The position numbers and the translations under genes were made by a program. From Mycobacterium lehmannii (lineage in GTDB: Bacteria > Actinomycetota > Actinomycetes > Mycobacteriales > Mycobacteriaceae): 64,000 bases of DNA. Position 1 is the stretch's first letter. Each line of letters begins with the position of its first letter. The stretch is from positions 1-64,000 of the forward strand of contig NZ_NKCN01000011.1 in NCBI RefSeq assembly GCF_002245535.1. The letters are read 5' to 3'. Positions 1 to 11,806 of the stretch are shown one piece after another. The notes beneath the pieces are model-generated. The model was not told the DNA's origin, ran no database searches, and saw nothing but the letters and a program-made list of their open reading frames with translations.

Positions 1-110
1 GGGGGAGAGGGAGGGAGGGGGAGGGGTGGGGGGGGTGGGGGGGGGGAAGGGGAGGGGGGCGAGGGGGGGTGGGGGCGGAGGCGTGGTGGGCGGCGGCGGG
101 GGGGTGTAAG
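1..110. repeat. Extreme G-rich low-complexity tract
   Basis: About 85 percent of the first 110 bases are G on the plus strand, in runs of three to ten broken by single A, T or C. This is far more skewed than any other part of the window. It may be a genuine proline-codon tract on the minus strand or low-quality sequence at a contig end. It has no recognisable unit length. Confidence 0.7.
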
Positions 111-177
111 GGGCAGGCTGCCCGCCGTAGGACGGCGGTGGTCCGTACGGCGGGGGAGGACCCGGCGGCGTTGTCAC
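1..177 (-). CDS. Partial proline-rich protein running off the left edge
   Basis: An open frame starts at a GTG (177-175), 28 bases after the stop of the preceding septum-formation gene, and stays open to base 1 (59 codons). It begins VTTPPGPPPPYGPPPSYGG and continues almost purely as proline with some Thr, Ala and Leu. Such N-termini are common in mycobacterial membrane proteins (DUF4190 or septum-formation types) in which a cytoplasmic Pro-rich tail precedes transmembrane helices. The rest of the gene lies outside the window, so the function cannot be assigned. No convincing Shine-Dalgarno is seen. The outer 110 bases are so extreme in G content that part of the frame could be assembly-edge error. 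Confidence 0.4.
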   Translation of the reverse strand, partial: MTTPPGPPPPYGPPPSYGGQPAPYTPPPPPTTPPPPPPLAPLPFPPPTPPTPPPPSLSP

Positions 178-205
178 GCGGTAACCGTATCGCGGTCACC
201 GCCGT

Positions 206-655
206 CTAGCTGCGGATCGAACCCCAGCGCTCGTTCTTGGCCATCGCGACGCAGACCACCGACCGCGCTCCCTCCGACCATGCCTGCGCACTCGGATAAC
301 CGATCGCGAGCCGAAAGGTCGGCCCCTCGGGGATATTCGGCGCGTAGTCGAAGAACTTGCCACTGCACTGGTCGCCGATCCTTCTCAAGGCGTCCTCGCC
401 GGGATACTCCGGCGCGTCGGGTGCGCGCAGGATCGCGAACACCTCCCCGTAGTGGGGACCGTCGCAGTCGACTCGCTTGACTTCCTGCGGCAGAAGGTCG
501 GACTCACGCGTGCGCACGCAATCTCCGAGCCGTAGGAGATCGGCGCGCACCGTGGTCGTCATGCGTGGTTCGACGATGTAGAACCAACCGATCGCCGCCA
601 GGGCGCCGATACCGATCACAACAACCGCGACGATCACCCAGTGGCTAGGACGCAC
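206..655 (-). CDS. Membrane-anchored septum-formation-family protein
   Basis: A 149-residue protein with one N-terminal transmembrane helix (about residues 6-27, very rich in Ile, Val and Ala) followed by an extracytoplasmic domain. The opening LRLGDCV, the VDCDGPHYGEVFA segment and later paired cysteines match the pattern of the actinobacterial Septum formation domain (conserved Gly-Asp-Cys, then Cys...Pro-His...Glu-Val). It starts at a GTG that overlaps the end of the preceding hydrolase gene by 11 bases, so it is probably co-transcribed with the thiC-thiD-hydrolase genes. It corresponds in position to Rv0420c of M. tuberculosis. The domain name is from family knowledge; a direct role in division is not shown here. 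Confidence 0.75.
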   Translation of the reverse strand: MRPSHWVIVAVVVIGIGALAAIGWFYIVEPRMTTTVRADLLRLGDCVRTRESDLLPQEVKRVDCDGPHYGEVFAILRAPDAPEYPGEDALRRIGDQCSGKFFDYAPNIPEGPTFRLAIGYPSAQAWSEGARSVVCVAMAKNERWGSIRS

Positions 656-1264
656 CCGTCAACCGTAATGCCGCATCCACAGCCAGCGCAGGCACATTGA
701 GTGTCTTGGAGGCCAGATCGTGGCGGGCGCCGGTGATCTCGACGACCTCGACGGGTGCGCCGATCAGAGCGGCGGCGGACCGGAGTTCGTCGATCGATCC
801 GAACGGGTCGGCGGTGCCGTGCGTGAACGCCGTCGGTACGGTGATGCGCGGAAGGTGTTCGGTGCGTGCGCGTTCCGGCTTTCCGGGCGGATGAAGTGGA
901 TACGAGAACAGTGTCAGAACGTCGATGTGGGCCACCCCGTCGGCCACGGCCATCGAGGTCATCCGCCCGCCGTAGGAGTGCCCGCCCGCGATGACGGGCC
1001 CGTCGGCGAGCGTGCGGGCGACGTCGATGGCCTCGACCACTCCGGCCTGGTCGGCCTTGGCGGATCCCGACGGCGGGCCCTTGGGCCGGCGGCGCCGGTA
1101 GGGCAGGTTGTAGCGCACGGCAAGCCAACCGCGTCCGGCCCACTCGTCACAGAGCCTCTTGAGAAGCGGTGCTTCCCTGCTGCCTCCGGCGCCGTGGGTG
1201 AGTACGACGACACCGGCGGGGTCGGCGTCGGGTTCATGGGCGACACCCGCGATCGGTTCGAGGT

Positions 1265-1268
<4 letters not shown>
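645..1268 (-). CDS. Alpha/beta hydrolase, KANL3/Tex30-like
   Basis: A 207-residue cytoplasmic hydrolase. An oxyanion-type HGAGG lies at residues 25-29, the nucleophile elbow GHSYGG has Ser98, and Asp154 (in THGTADPFG) and His183 (in ARHDL) complete a plausible catalytic triad. The fold resembles dienelactone hydrolase and the KANL3/Tex30 group. The open frame extends upstream to 1337, but GTG 1268 forms a GTGA overlap with the thiD stop and gives the expected N-terminus, so it is preferred. The substrate is unknown. Its place behind thiCD (Rv0421c position) suggests co-transcription but does not prove a role in thiamine synthesis. Confidence 0.8.
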
Positions 1269-3838
<2,570 letters not shown>

Positions 3839-3916
3839 GACGCCTGCCACGCTAGCGCAGACGCGGAGGAATCGGGAAGGGGCGACGAGAGAATCGTCGG
3901 AAGTGGACCGTCGCGG

Positions 3917-4732
3917 TCACCCCAGTTCGATCAACACCGGGGCGTGATCGCTGGGCGCTCCGATGCGGTCCTTGCCGCTCTTGCGTTCATCGCGGACGAT
4001 CTCGGCGTGCGTGACGCGGTCGGCGAGCGCGGGTGAGCCGAGGATGAAATCGATGCGCATGCCGCGGTTCTTCGGGAACCGCAGCTGTGTGTAGTCCCAG
4101 TAGGTGTAGACCCCCGGTCCGGGAGTGAACGGCCGCACCACGTCGGCGAAACCCGCTTCCACCACCGCGTTGAACGCCTCGCGTTCTGGTGCAGTGACGT
4201 GTGTGCTGCCTTGGTAGAACTCGACGCTCCAGACGTCCTCGTCGGTCGGCGCGATGTTCCAGTCCCCGACGAGCGCGATCTGCGCGGCCGGGTCATCGGT
4301 CAACCACTTGTGTGCCGTATTACGGAGCGCGGCAAGCCATTCCAGCTTGTACGCGTAGTGCGGTGAGCCGACGAACCGGCCGTTCGGCACGTACAGGCTC
4401 CACACCCGGACTCCGTTGCAGGTGGCGCCGAGGGCGCGGGCTTCGGCGGCCGCCTCCACGTCGGGCTTGTCGCTCCAGGTCGGCTGATCGTCGAAGCCCA
4501 CGTGCACGTCCTCGATCCCGACGCGGGACGCGATCGCCACGCCGTTCCACTGGTTGAAGCCGCAGTGGGTCACCTCATAGCCGGCGGCCAGGAAGGGCAT
4601 GACCGGGAATTGCTCGTCGTTGCACTTGGTCTCCTGCATCGCCAGCACGTCGACGTCGGCTCGCTCGAGCCAGTCGGTGACCCGTTCGACCCGAGCCCGA
4701 ATCGAGTTGACGTTCCAAGTGGCGATCCGCAT
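3917..4732 (-). CDS. xthA: Exodeoxyribonuclease III / AP endonuclease
   Basis: A 271-residue enzyme of the ExoIII family that cuts at abasic sites and removes 3'-blocking groups in base excision repair. It starts MRIATWNVNSIRAR with the catalytic Asn7, has the metal ligand Glu34 in MQETK, the GDWNIAP motif, and ends with the SDHAPV motif (Asp262, His263). The length is normal. It is followed 3 bases downstream of the GNAT gene stop and shares the minus-strand run def-GNAT-xthA (Rv0427c position). Confidence 0.95.
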   Translation of the reverse strand: MRIATWNVNSIRARVERVTDWLERADVDVLAMQETKCNDEQFPVMPFLAAGYEVTHCGFNQWNGVAIASRVGIEDVHVGFDDQPTWSDKPDVEAAAEARALGATCNGVRVWSLYVPNGRFVGSPHYAYKLEWLAALRNTAHKWLTDDPAAQIALVGDWNIAPTDEDVWSVEFYQGSTHVTAPEREAFNAVVEAGFADVVRPFTPGPGVYTYWDYTQLRFPKNRGMRIDFILGSPALADRVTHAEIVRDERKSGKDRIGAPSDHAPVLIELG

Positions 4733-4735
4733 GGC

Positions 4736-5629
4736 TTACAGGCTACGAGCGTCGACATAGCGGCTGCGGTGCTGCGTCTGAAATCCCATCGACCTGTAGA
4801 GGCCGAGGGCCACCGCGTTGTCGACCAGCACCTGCGCGTAGCCGCCGGTCGCACCCCGCTGGGTCCCCCAACCCAACAGCGTCGAACACAGTGCGCGCGC
4901 CAGACCCGCACCGCGGGCCCGCTCGTCGACCCACACCGCCGACAGCCCGACCCAGCGCCGGCCGCACGGCGCCGTCGTCACGGCGGCCCTGCCGACGGCC
5001 GCACCGGGGATCGTCGCGAACGCGACCTCACCGTCGATGACGGCGGTCAGCACGTCGACAGGCACGGCGCGGCGATACAGGTGCAGCCATGCGGCGTCGG
5101 GTGTCGCGGTCAGGGTCACGCGTTCGTCGACCACCGTGTCGCTCAAATCGCTTGTCATGACCTCGGTCTCGAGGTGCGGCGGCTTTACGATCGGGCGGAA
5201 CAGCCGATCGGGTATGGAAAGCCACGGCGTCAGGCCCCGCTTGCCGTACCAGCTGATGATCGTTGGAATGGCCGTGGCGTCGGCATCAAAACCCAGCGGG
5301 ACAGCGGAATTGCCGCGGTGCGTGTGGCCTCCTGCGGCGCGCAGCAGCCAGCCGCCCAGCCATTTCTGTTCGACACCCGGCCACGCCAACGCCGCCGCGT
5401 GTTCGACGTTGCGGATGTCGGCGGTGCGCACCGGTGCGGCGGGCAGCTCCCTGATGGCGACGACATCGTCGACATCGACCCGTACGACGACCCCCCGTTT
5501 CGTCCGAATCCCCAGTGCCGCACCGCTGTCGACGACATGGCCGACCACGTCGGTCAGCGGCGGTGTGGAACCGGCCGGCCGCCGGTAACGCACTGTCACG
5601 CGTGTGCCGATCGCGGGCAGCCCGGGCAC
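4736..5629 (-). CDS. GNAT-family N-acetyltransferase with N-terminal beta domain
   Basis: A 297-residue protein starting at GTG 5629, just after the def stop. The C-terminal half has the GNAT acetyl-CoA fold: VWVDERARGAGLARALCSTL supplies the acetyl-CoA pyrophosphate-binding loop (R/Q-x-x-G-x-G/A) and QVLVDNAVALGLYRSMGF the last strand-helix. The first 60 residues are a small basic beta-rich domain. It matches the Rv0428c position next to def and xthA in mycobacteria. The acyl acceptor is unknown. Confidence 0.85.
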   Translation of the reverse strand: MPGLPAIGTRVTVRYRRPAGSTPPLTDVVGHVVDSGAALGIRTKRGVVVRVDVDDVVAIRELPAAPVRTADIRNVEHAAALAWPGVEQKWLGGWLLRAAGGHTHRGNSAVPLGFDADATAIPTIISWYGKRGLTPWLSIPDRLFRPIVKPPHLETEVMTSDLSDTVVDERVTLTATPDAAWLHLYRRAVPVDVLTAVIDGEVAFATIPGAAVGRAAVTTAPCGRRWVGLSAVWVDERARGAGLARALCSTLLGWGTQRGATGGYAQVLVDNAVALGLYRSMGFQTQHRSRYVDARSL

Positions 5630-5631
5630 GG

Positions 5632-6225
5632 TCAGTGACCGAACGGATCGGGGTCCTTACCGGGCATCCACGACAACCCCGGCACTCCCCAGCCGTGCGA
5701 CTTCACCGCACGCTTGGCGCTGCGCGCATGCCTGCCCACCAAGCGGTCCAGGTAAAGGAAGCCGTCGAGGTGACCCGTCTCGTGCTGCAGCATCCGGGCG
5801 AACAGGTCGGTGCCCTCGAGGGTGATCGGATTGCCTTCTGCGTCCAGCCCCGTCACCCTGGCCCAGTCGGCCCGCCCTGTCGGGAACGACTCCCCGGGCA
5901 CCGAAAGGCAGCCCTCGTCGTCGTCGTCCGGATCGGGCATGGTCTCGGGAACTTCGGAGGTCTCCAACACCGGATTGACGACCACACCGCGGCGGCGGGT
6001 GATGCGACCGCGCACCTCGGCGCAGTCGTAGACGAACACCCGCTTGGAGATGCCGATCTGGTTCGCGGCCAAGCCAACCCCGTTCGCGGCGTCCATCGTG
6101 TCGAACAGGTCGGCGATCAAGTCCGCGAGATCGGCGGGCAGCGAACCGTCCTCGCCGACCGGCACCGGCTCGGTGGCTGTGTGCAGGACGGGATCTCCTA
6201 CGATGCGGATCGGAACGACTGCCAT
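5632..6225 (-). CDS. def: Peptide deformylase
   Basis: A 197-residue metalloenzyme removing the N-formyl group from nascent proteins. All three family motifs are present: [18 protein letters not shown] with metal ligand Cys106, and QHETGHLDG with His148, Glu149 and His152. ATG 6225 ([14 protein letters not shown]) is chosen because it gives the canonical start; the open frame continues 16 codons upstream without support. It is the first gene of the def-GNAT-xthA run and diverges from the DUF3263 gene. Confidence 0.97.
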   Translation of the reverse strand: MAVVPIRIVGDPVLHTATEPVPVGEDGSLPADLADLIADLFDTMDAANGVGLAANQIGISKRVFVYDCAEVRGRITRRRGVVVNPVLETSEVPETMPDPDDDDEGCLSVPGESFPTGRADWARVTGLDAEGNPITLEGTDLFARMLQHETGHLDGFLYLDRLVGRHARSAKRAVKSHGWGVPGLSWMPGKDPDPFGH

Positions 6226-6362
6226 GGTCGAAAATCTTAGGTCGGCAACCCTTGCTGGCCGACTCGCGGGCATGTCGAACCGCTCATCAGCCCATCACGT
6301 GGTTGAATGAGCGCCGAACCACAGCGATGTCATTCAAGTTGTCGGAAGGGTCCAAGAGCCAG

Positions 6363-6671
6363 ATGGACGGCGCGATCGCGCGGACTGAACAATCCGGAGA
6401 CAACTCTGAACTCTCCGACGGGCTGACTCGGCGCGAGCACGACATTCTCGCGTTCGAGCGGCAGTGGTGGAAATACGCGGGCTCCAAGGAAGACGCCATC
6501 AAGGAGTTGTTCTCCATGTCGGCCACCCGCTACTACCAGGTGCTGAACGCGCTCGTCGACCGACCTGAGGCGCTCGCTGCCGATCCGATGCTGGTCAAAC
6601 GGTTGCGGCGACTCAGGGCCAGCAGGCAGAAGGCGCGGGCGGCACGCCGTCTCGGCTTCGACGTCACCTGA
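6363..6671 (+). CDS. DUF3263 family protein, putative small DNA-binding protein
   Basis: A 102-residue basic protein. The central LTRREHDILAFERQWW and FSMSATRYYQVLNALVDRP give a helix-turn-helix-like DUF3263 core, and the C-terminus is Arg/Lys-rich. ATG 6363 gives the length remembered for Rv0430; an in-frame ATG at 6327 would add 12 residues, but GGAAGGG at about 6344 fits the later start better. It sits between def (divergent) and virR (same strand). The function is unproven; DNA binding is inferred from fold and charge. Confidence 0.8.
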   Translation: MDGAIARTEQSGDNSELSDGLTRREHDILAFERQWWKYAGSKEDAIKELFSMSATRYYQVLNALVDRPEALAADPMLVKRLRRLRASRQKARAARRLGFDVT

Positions 6672-6711
6672 GTTCCCCGGGCCGCGGGGCCCGCTCGATA
6701 AGGTGGGCGCA

Positions 6712-7170
6712 ATGAACCAGCGAGATTCGTCGGGGCTGCCCCTGCGCGCCATGGTGATGGTGCTGCTCTTCCTGGGCGTCGTTTTCCTTTTGGTGGCGTT
6801 TCAGGCGATGGGTTCCGACAGCGACGAGGAGGACGCGCCGCCGCTGGCGACCGCGACGACGACCACCGCGACCACGACGTCGGAGGCGCCGGCACCCGCC
6901 GATGCCGAGGTCCGGGTCTTCAACATCTCCACCGTCGCGGGCGCGGCCGAGGGTACCGCCGGACGGCTGCGCGAGGCCGGCTGGAACGTCACCGAGACCG
7001 GCAACCTCGAGTTGGCGGACGTGGCGGCCACCACCGTGTACTTCAGCGACGCGCCCGGCGAGCAGGAGGCCGCAGACGAGGTGGGACGTCTGCTCGAGGC
7101 GCCCGTCGAACCGCGATTGCCCGCACTCGCCGAACAACCGCCCGGCGTCATTGTGGTGGTCACCGGTTAG
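6712..7170 (+). CDS. virR: VirR-like LytR_C-domain membrane protein
   Basis: A 152-residue protein with a single N-terminal transmembrane helix (about residues 13-32), a Thr/Ala/Pro-rich linker, and a C-terminal LytR_C domain ending [10 protein letters not shown]. By position and sequence it is the counterpart of Rv0431 (VirR), which influences cell-envelope integrity and membrane vesicle release in M. tuberculosis. ATG 6712 is preferred over 6703 because AAGGTGG lies about 7 bases upstream and the start [14 protein letters not shown] matches the family. The symbol is transferred by homology. Confidence 0.85.
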   Translation: MNQRDSSGLPLRAMVMVLLFLGVVFLLVAFQAMGSDSDEEDAPPLATATTTTATTTSEAPAPADAEVRVFNISTVAGAAEGTAGRLREAGWNVTETGNLELADVAATTVYFSDAPGEQEAADEVGRLLEAPVEPRLPALAEQPPGVIVVVTG

Positions 7171-7180
7171 GCTCGTGCAC

Positions 7181-7915
7181 ATGTTCAAGACCGTCGCCGC
7201 CGCTGCCTTGTTCGCCGTTCCCGCACTCGCGTTGAGCGCCTGTGCGGCGCCCGAGGAGCCCAGCAACGTGCAGGGCACCCCGCCGTCCGTCTGGACCGGA
7301 TCCCCGCCTCCCTCGGCCCCGCCGGGTGAGGGCGGTGGTCACGGCGGCGAACAGGCAGAAGGCCAAGGTCAAGGCCAAGGTGAAGGACAGGGTGCGGGTG
7401 AGACGCTCACCGCCGAATTGAAGCTCGCGGACGGCACACCGGTGGCGACCGCCGACATCCAGTTCAGTGGCGGCTACGCGACGATCAGCGTCGAGACCAC
7501 CACGCCCGGGAGACTGACGCCCGGCTTCCATGGCATGCACATCCATCAGGTCGGCAAGTGCGAGGCCAACTCGGTCGCGCCCACCGGTGGCGCGCCGGGG
7601 AACTTCAACTCGGCGGGCGGGCACTTCCAGGTGCCCGGCCACAGCGGTCATCCCGCGAGCGGTGACCTGACGTCGCTGCAGGTCCGCGAGGACGGTTCGG
7701 CCAGGGTCCTGACGACGACCGACGCGTTCACCGCCGAAGAACTCACTTCGGGCGCGGGCACCGCGATCATCATCCACGAGAAGGCGGACAACTTCGCCAA
7801 CATTCCGCCGGAGCGCTACCAGCAGGTCAACGGTGACCCGCCGCCGGATGCGGCCACTCTGGCGACCGGTGACGCCGGATCGCGGGTGGCGTGCGGTGTT
7901 ATCCGTACCGGCTAA
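7181..7915 (+). CDS. sodC: Superoxide dismutase [Cu-Zn] lipoprotein
   Basis: A 244-residue exported enzyme that dismutates superoxide at the cell envelope. The signal peptide ends in a lipobox LSAC with Cys21, followed by a long Pro, Gly and Gln/Glu linker including a [11 protein letters not shown] run. The catalytic domain has the copper site [11 protein letters not shown], the [16 protein letters not shown] loop and the C-terminal GSRVACGVI. The position between virR and the YbdK gene matches Rv0432. M. tuberculosis SodC is known to work without zinc; whether this one does cannot be read from sequence alone. Confidence 0.95.
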   Translation: MFKTVAAAALFAVPALALSACAAPEEPSNVQGTPPSVWTGSPPPSAPPGEGGGHGGEQAEGQGQGQGEGQGAGETLTAELKLADGTPVATADIQFSGGYATISVETTTPGRLTPGFHGMHIHQVGKCEANSVAPTGGAPGNFNSAGGHFQVPGHSGHPASGDLTSLQVREDGSARVLTTTDAFTAEELTSGAGTAIIIHEKADNFANIPPERYQQVNGDPPPDAATLATGDAGSRVACGVIRTG

Positions 7916-9029
7916 CAGCCACATCGATTTTGTCGGCTCGCCCCGACCGACGGTCGGGGTCGAGTGGGAGTTCGCGCTCGTCGACGGGACGACCCGGGAC
8001 CTGAGCAATGAGGCCACCGCGGTCATCGAGGAGCTCGGCGAGAACAACCCGCGCGTGCACAAGGAACTGCTGCGCAACACCGTCGAGATCGTCACGGGCA
8101 TCTGCGATTCGGTGCCCGATGCGATGAACGACCTGCGTTCGACGCTGGTGACGGCCCGCGAGATCGTCCGGGGCCGCGGCATGGAGTTGTTCTGCGCGGG
8201 CACCCACCCGTTCGCGAAGTGGTCGCCGGGCAGCCTGACCGACGCCCCCCGTTATGCCGAGCTGATCAAGCGCACCCAGTGGTGGGGCAGGCAGATGCTG
8301 ATCTGGGGTGTGCACGTGCACGTCGGGGTCCGCTCCGCGCACAAGGTGATGCCGATCAACACCTCGCTGCTCAACCACTACCCGCATCTGTTGGCCCTGT
8401 CGGCGTCGTCCCCGTTCTGGGACGGCGAGGACACCGGCTATGCGTCCAACCGGGCGATGATGTTTCAGCAGTTGCCGACGGCCGGGCTGCCGTTCCACTT
8501 TCAGTCGTGGGCGGAGTGGGAGCGTTTCGTCTACGACCAGAAGAAGACTGGCATCATCGACCACATGAACGAAATCCGTTGGGATATCCGGCCTTCGCCG
8601 CACATCGGGACGGTAGAGGTCCGGATATTCGACGGTGTCTCCAATCTGCGCGAGTTGGGTGCGCTGGTGGCGTTGACGCACTGTCTGGTCGTCGACCTCG
8701 ACCGGCGGCTCGACGCCGGTGAGTCGCTGCCGACCATGCCGCCATGGCACGTGCAGGAGAACAAATGGCGTGCAGCGCGTTACGGTCTGGACGCCATCAT
8801 CATCCAGGATGCGAACAGCAATGAACGGTTGGTGACCGAGGATCTCGACGAGTTGCTCAACCGTCTCGAGCCGGTGGCCGCGTCGCTGCACTGCGCCGAC
8901 GAATTACGGCACGTCGCCGACATCTACGCGGGCGGCGGATCGTATCAACGTCAACGCCGCGTCGCCGAGGATCACGACGGCGACCTGCGCGCCGTCGTCG
9001 ACGCCCTGGTCGCCGAACTGGAGCTGTAG
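7896..9029 (+). CDS. YbdK-family carboxylate-amine ligase (glutamate-cysteine ligase type 2 fold)
   Basis: A 377-residue ATP-grasp-like ligase. [13 protein letters not shown] near the N-terminus, the RNTVEIVTG segment, and [10 protein letters not shown] with its metal-binding histidines are typical of the YbdK/GCS2 family, some members of which join glutamate and cysteine weakly. The GTG at 7896 overlaps the sodC end by 20 bases and gives the expected length (Rv0433-like, about 376 residues). The physiological substrate is unknown, since mycobacteria make mycothiol rather than glutathione. Confidence 0.85.
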   Translation: MLSVPANSHIDFVGSPRPTVGVEWEFALVDGTTRDLSNEATAVIEELGENNPRVHKELLRNTVEIVTGICDSVPDAMNDLRSTLVTAREIVRGRGMELFCAGTHPFAKWSPGSLTDAPRYAELIKRTQWWGRQMLIWGVHVHVGVRSAHKVMPINTSLLNHYPHLLALSASSPFWDGEDTGYASNRAMMFQQLPTAGLPFHFQSWAEWERFVYDQKKTGIIDHMNEIRWDIRPSPHIGTVEVRIFDGVSNLRELGALVALTHCLVVDLDRRLDAGESLPTMPPWHVQENKWRAARYGLDAIIIQDANSNERLVTEDLDELLNRLEPVAASLHCADELRHVADIYAGGGSYQRQRRVAEDHDGDLRAVVDALVAELEL

Positions 9030-9031
9030 AC

Positions 9032-9667
9032 GTGGCGGCCATCCCGATGTTCCCGCTGCAGGTGGCGATGCTGCCCGGCGAGGAGCTTCCGTTGCGGATC
9101 TTCGAACCTCGTTACAGCGCATTGGTTTCGGACTGTCTGGCCACCGAGGACCCGGCGTTCGGTGTCGTGTTGATCAAGGCGGGCAGGGAAGTGGGCGGCG
9201 GGGACGTTCGCAGCGACGTCGGTGCGATGGCACGCATCGGCGAGGTCGCTGATTTCGGCGACGGCCGTTACCGCCTCAAATGTGCGGTAGGCGAACGTAT
9301 TCGGGTCATCGAGTGGCAGCCCGACGATCCGTATCCACGCGCAGCGGTCGAACCGTGGCCCGATCAGCCGGGCGAGCCCGTCGAGGCGGACGCGATCCGC
9401 GACGTGGAGGACCGCATGGTCGCGCTGTTCGAACGGATCGCCGCTGCACGCGGGGCCGAGGTCAGCGGCCGCGAATTCGTGGCGGGTGCGGACGCGTCCG
9501 GCGACGCCGGTAAGTGGTTGTACACGTTGACCTCTCGTCTCCCTATGGGGCAGGCCGACCGCTACGCAGTACTGGCTGCGCCGACCGTCGCCGAGCGGCT
9601 GGCGGCGCTGAGCGACGCCGTCGAGACCGTGACCGCGATGGTCGAGTTCCAGCTGTCGGGGGAGTAG
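9032..9667 (+). CDS. LON substrate-binding-domain protein
   Basis: A 211-residue protein made almost entirely of the Lon N-terminal (LAN) domain: IPMFPLQVAMLPGEELPLRIFEPRY at the N-terminus, then FGVVLIKAGREVGGGD, with a helical C-terminal half. It lacks the AAA and protease parts of Lon, so it may recognise unfolded substrates or act as an adaptor. GTG 9032 follows the YbdK stop by two bases. The gene occupies the Rv0434 position. Confidence 0.88.
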   Translation: MAAIPMFPLQVAMLPGEELPLRIFEPRYSALVSDCLATEDPAFGVVLIKAGREVGGGDVRSDVGAMARIGEVADFGDGRYRLKCAVGERIRVIEWQPDDPYPRAAVEPWPDQPGEPVEADAIRDVEDRMVALFERIAAARGAEVSGREFVAGADASGDAGKWLYTLTSRLPMGQADRYAVLAAPTVAERLAALSDAVETVTAMVEFQLSGE

Positions 9668-10447
9668 TCACACCGCGGTGAACTGCTCGTTGCGCAACCG
9701 TTCGAGCGCGCGCCCGTCGGTGAGTTCGAGGCGATCCTCGGGATGCTTCCAGTAGTGGCGGACCATCCAATACAGCGTGCCGAAGCCGGGCTCGTATCGG
9801 TCGGCATTCGGTACGACGATCGGCTTACCGTCGTTGAGCACGAAAATAATTGGATTTCGAGTTCGCTTGTCGGCAACGTCGGCGACATCGACAATGTCAG
9901 CCCAACGCGCAGTGCGGGTTCGCAAGATGTCAGCGTGCTCAATGACGTCTGGTCCGATCCGCAGTCGGGCCACGCCACGGCCCCTGAGCATCGCCACCAG
10001 GCCGGTCAGTGACAGAACCAGCAGGGTGATCATCAAGTACCGGTTGACGGTATCCCGCCCAGGCGTCGTGAAAGGGAGCTCCGCGACGCCGCGTGAAACG
10101 AACGCGAGATAGCATACCGATCCGATCGCGGCACCGACCAATGTGAGACTCCAACTCCAGGCGATAAGCGGATTGACGCGCAGCGTCGTCCCGTGGGTGT
10201 CTGATTTGGCGTACTTCGTCGGCGATAAGAACCAGGTCGTGGCGAGCGTAACCAGGGCTCCGGAGAAGAACAACGTCAGTCCACCGGACGTTAACGCCGC
10301 AGGAATTGAGCCACGCTGCAGCGCCACCACTGTTTGCGCCACGCTGTAGCCAACCCCGCCTACAAAACCTAAGAGCCCGAACTTCGCCAGGGCTGACAAC
10401 CTGTTGTCCCAGTTGCGCGGTGGAGGCGGTTTCTCTATGCCCCGCAC
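9668..10447 (-). CDS. Four-helix membrane protein next to T7SS-like gene; possible immunity or partner protein
   Basis: A 259-residue protein, not recognised by family. It has four predicted transmembrane segments (about residues 17-44, 51-75, 92-117 and 137-155) and a soluble C-terminal domain of about 100 residues with a PH-like alternation of strands ending in a helix (RLRIGPDVIEHADILR, NPIIFVLNDGKPIVVPN). It starts at a GTG inside the end of the upstream large T7SS-like gene (13-base overlap), so the two products are probably made in a fixed ratio. The context suggests an immunity protein or membrane partner for that product; this is inference only. Confidence 0.7.
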   Translation of the reverse strand: MRGIEKPPPPRNWDNRLSALAKFGLLGFVGGVGYSVAQTVVALQRGSIPAALTSGGLTLFFSGALVTLATTWFLSPTKYAKSDTHGTTLRVNPLIAWSWSLTLVGAAIGSVCYLAFVSRGVAELPFTTPGRDTVNRYLMITLLVLSLTGLVAMLRGRGVARLRIGPDVIEHADILRTRTARWADIVDVADVADKRTRNPIIFVLNDGKPIVVPNADRYEPGFGTLYWMVRHYWKHPEDRLELTDGRALERLRNEQFTAV

Positions 10448-11802
10448 AGCACCTCACCGACCTTGGTCCCGACCGACTTCATCCACGCACCGCCAGCGAC
10501 AGAGCCGCCGACCGCGAGAGCCGGAGCGACGCCGGGAAACGGAACCGGACCACCCAACATTGCACCTCCCGCCGCACCGCCGGCATTGCCGACGAGCGCG
10601 AATGTACCGGCGAACACCGAAACACACTTGTCGGCGGGCGTGGGCGCGGCGAGGAAGTCATACGTCGCCGACATGACACCGAGTGCGGGACCACCGTACT
10701 TGGCGCCCGCTCCGACTTTCTCCACGGCGTCCATGGACAACATCGGAATCTTGCCGCCCCGATCGATATGCGTTTCCAATCCCGTGAGGACATCTCCGAT
10801 GCGGTCCGGGACGGTCTGGACGAGTAGCGGACTATCGGGAGGAAGAACGCCGTGGCGGCCGTCGGGCAAGTTGAAAGCCGCAGTGCGCACGCCTTCCGAT
10901 GTTTCGTCGATGACGTATTGCGTTCCGTCCGCCCAATTCATGATCGTCTTCTTGTATCCGCCGGGCGTACGCGTCGAACTAGTCCACGAGATCAGATTGC
11001 CGTCAGTGTCGTAGTGGTCATCGGTCGTCATGTCGGGAACGCCGTTCTTGTAGTCCGGTTCGTACTCGGTGATGACGTGCCTACTACCGTCCTGCATGAT
11101 CAGTGTCTTCTCGAAGTGGCCCTCATCGTTGTACCGCGACGTCGTCTCGCGGACGGTCATGGCCATCTGCTCACCACGCACCGTCGCTTGCTGCGTGAGC
11201 CCAATCGGATTTCGAGGATCGGGTACATCGTCAGCCGGTCGCTGCGTACCGGGGAGCATCAAGCCCGGCAGCCCGCCGGTCGCGGGGGGCGCGAAGCCGA
11301 ACGGCTTCGCCGCAGCCATCACCTCGTCAGCTGTGCTTGTGTCGGCGTCGCCGACAGCACCCAACAGCTCATTGATGGCGGCCTGCTCGGTCGCAACTTG
11401 CTCCATCAACTCGGCGATCTGCTCCGCGCTTTGACCCCCGGGATCGATCAGCACCACCCACCCCTCCGACACGTTGAGAGGGCCGCGGTCGATTTCATCA
11501 GCCTTGTCCAGCAGTGCTTTTCGTGCCGTCCCGATGGTGCCGGCGCCTTCACTGAGGGCGTTGCCGATCGCGGTGGTGTAGCGGTTGAACTCCGATGTGG
11601 TCTGGCGCGCGCGACCGAACATCGCCGATGCCGCGTCGTGCGCTTGGCCGGACCACGCCTTGGTCTCGGGCATGCGCTTGAGGTGGTTGTTGATTCGTTC
11701 CACTGCCCGTTCCACCGATTCGCCAGCGGTCGTTACCGCAGGGCCGGTGAAATTCAGTGAGTCTGGGTTCCAGCTTTCGAGTCGGGAACGCGATGGCAGC
11801 AC
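10435..11802 (-). CDS. Putative type VII secretion substrate with WxG N-terminal domain and glycine-rich C-terminus
   Basis: A 455-residue protein with three visible parts. The N-terminal 100 residues look like a helical hairpin with a WSG turn at Trp50, the hallmark of WXG100/ESX substrates. The middle (about residues 205-290) has repeated DG-turn strands (DGSRHVITEY, DTDGNLISW, DGTQYVIDE) reminiscent of YD/RHS-type beta repeats. The last 70 residues are Gly/Ala-rich and hydrophobic with a predicted membrane-inserting hairpin. The preferred start is GTG 11802, five bases after the upstream stop; a TTG at 11835 is an alternative. It lies between the EspC-like gene and a four-helix membrane protein. 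The arrangement recalls Rv0025-Rv0027 and T7SS polymorphic toxin loci, but no toxin domain is recognised. Confidence 0.65.
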   Translation of the reverse strand: MLPSRSRLESWNPDSLNFTGPAVTTAGESVERAVERINNHLKRMPETKAWSGQAHDAASAMFGRARQTTSEFNRYTTAIGNALSEGAGTIGTARKALLDKADEIDRGPLNVSEGWVVLIDPGGQSAEQIAELMEQVATEQAAINELLGAVGDADTSTADEVMAAAKPFGFAPPATGGLPGLMLPGTQRPADDVPDPRNPIGLTQQATVRGEQMAMTVRETTSRYNDEGHFEKTLIMQDGSRHVITEYEPDYKNGVPDMTTDDHYDTDGNLISWTSSTRTPGGYKKTIMNWADGTQYVIDETSEGVRTAAFNLPDGRHGVLPPDSPLLVQTVPDRIGDVLTGLETHIDRGGKIPMLSMDAVEKVGAGAKYGGPALGVMSATYDFLAAPTPADKCVSVFAGTFALVGNAGGAAGGAMLGGPVPFPGVAPALAVGGSVAGGAWMKSVGTKVGEVLCGA

Positions 11803-11806
11803 GGGT

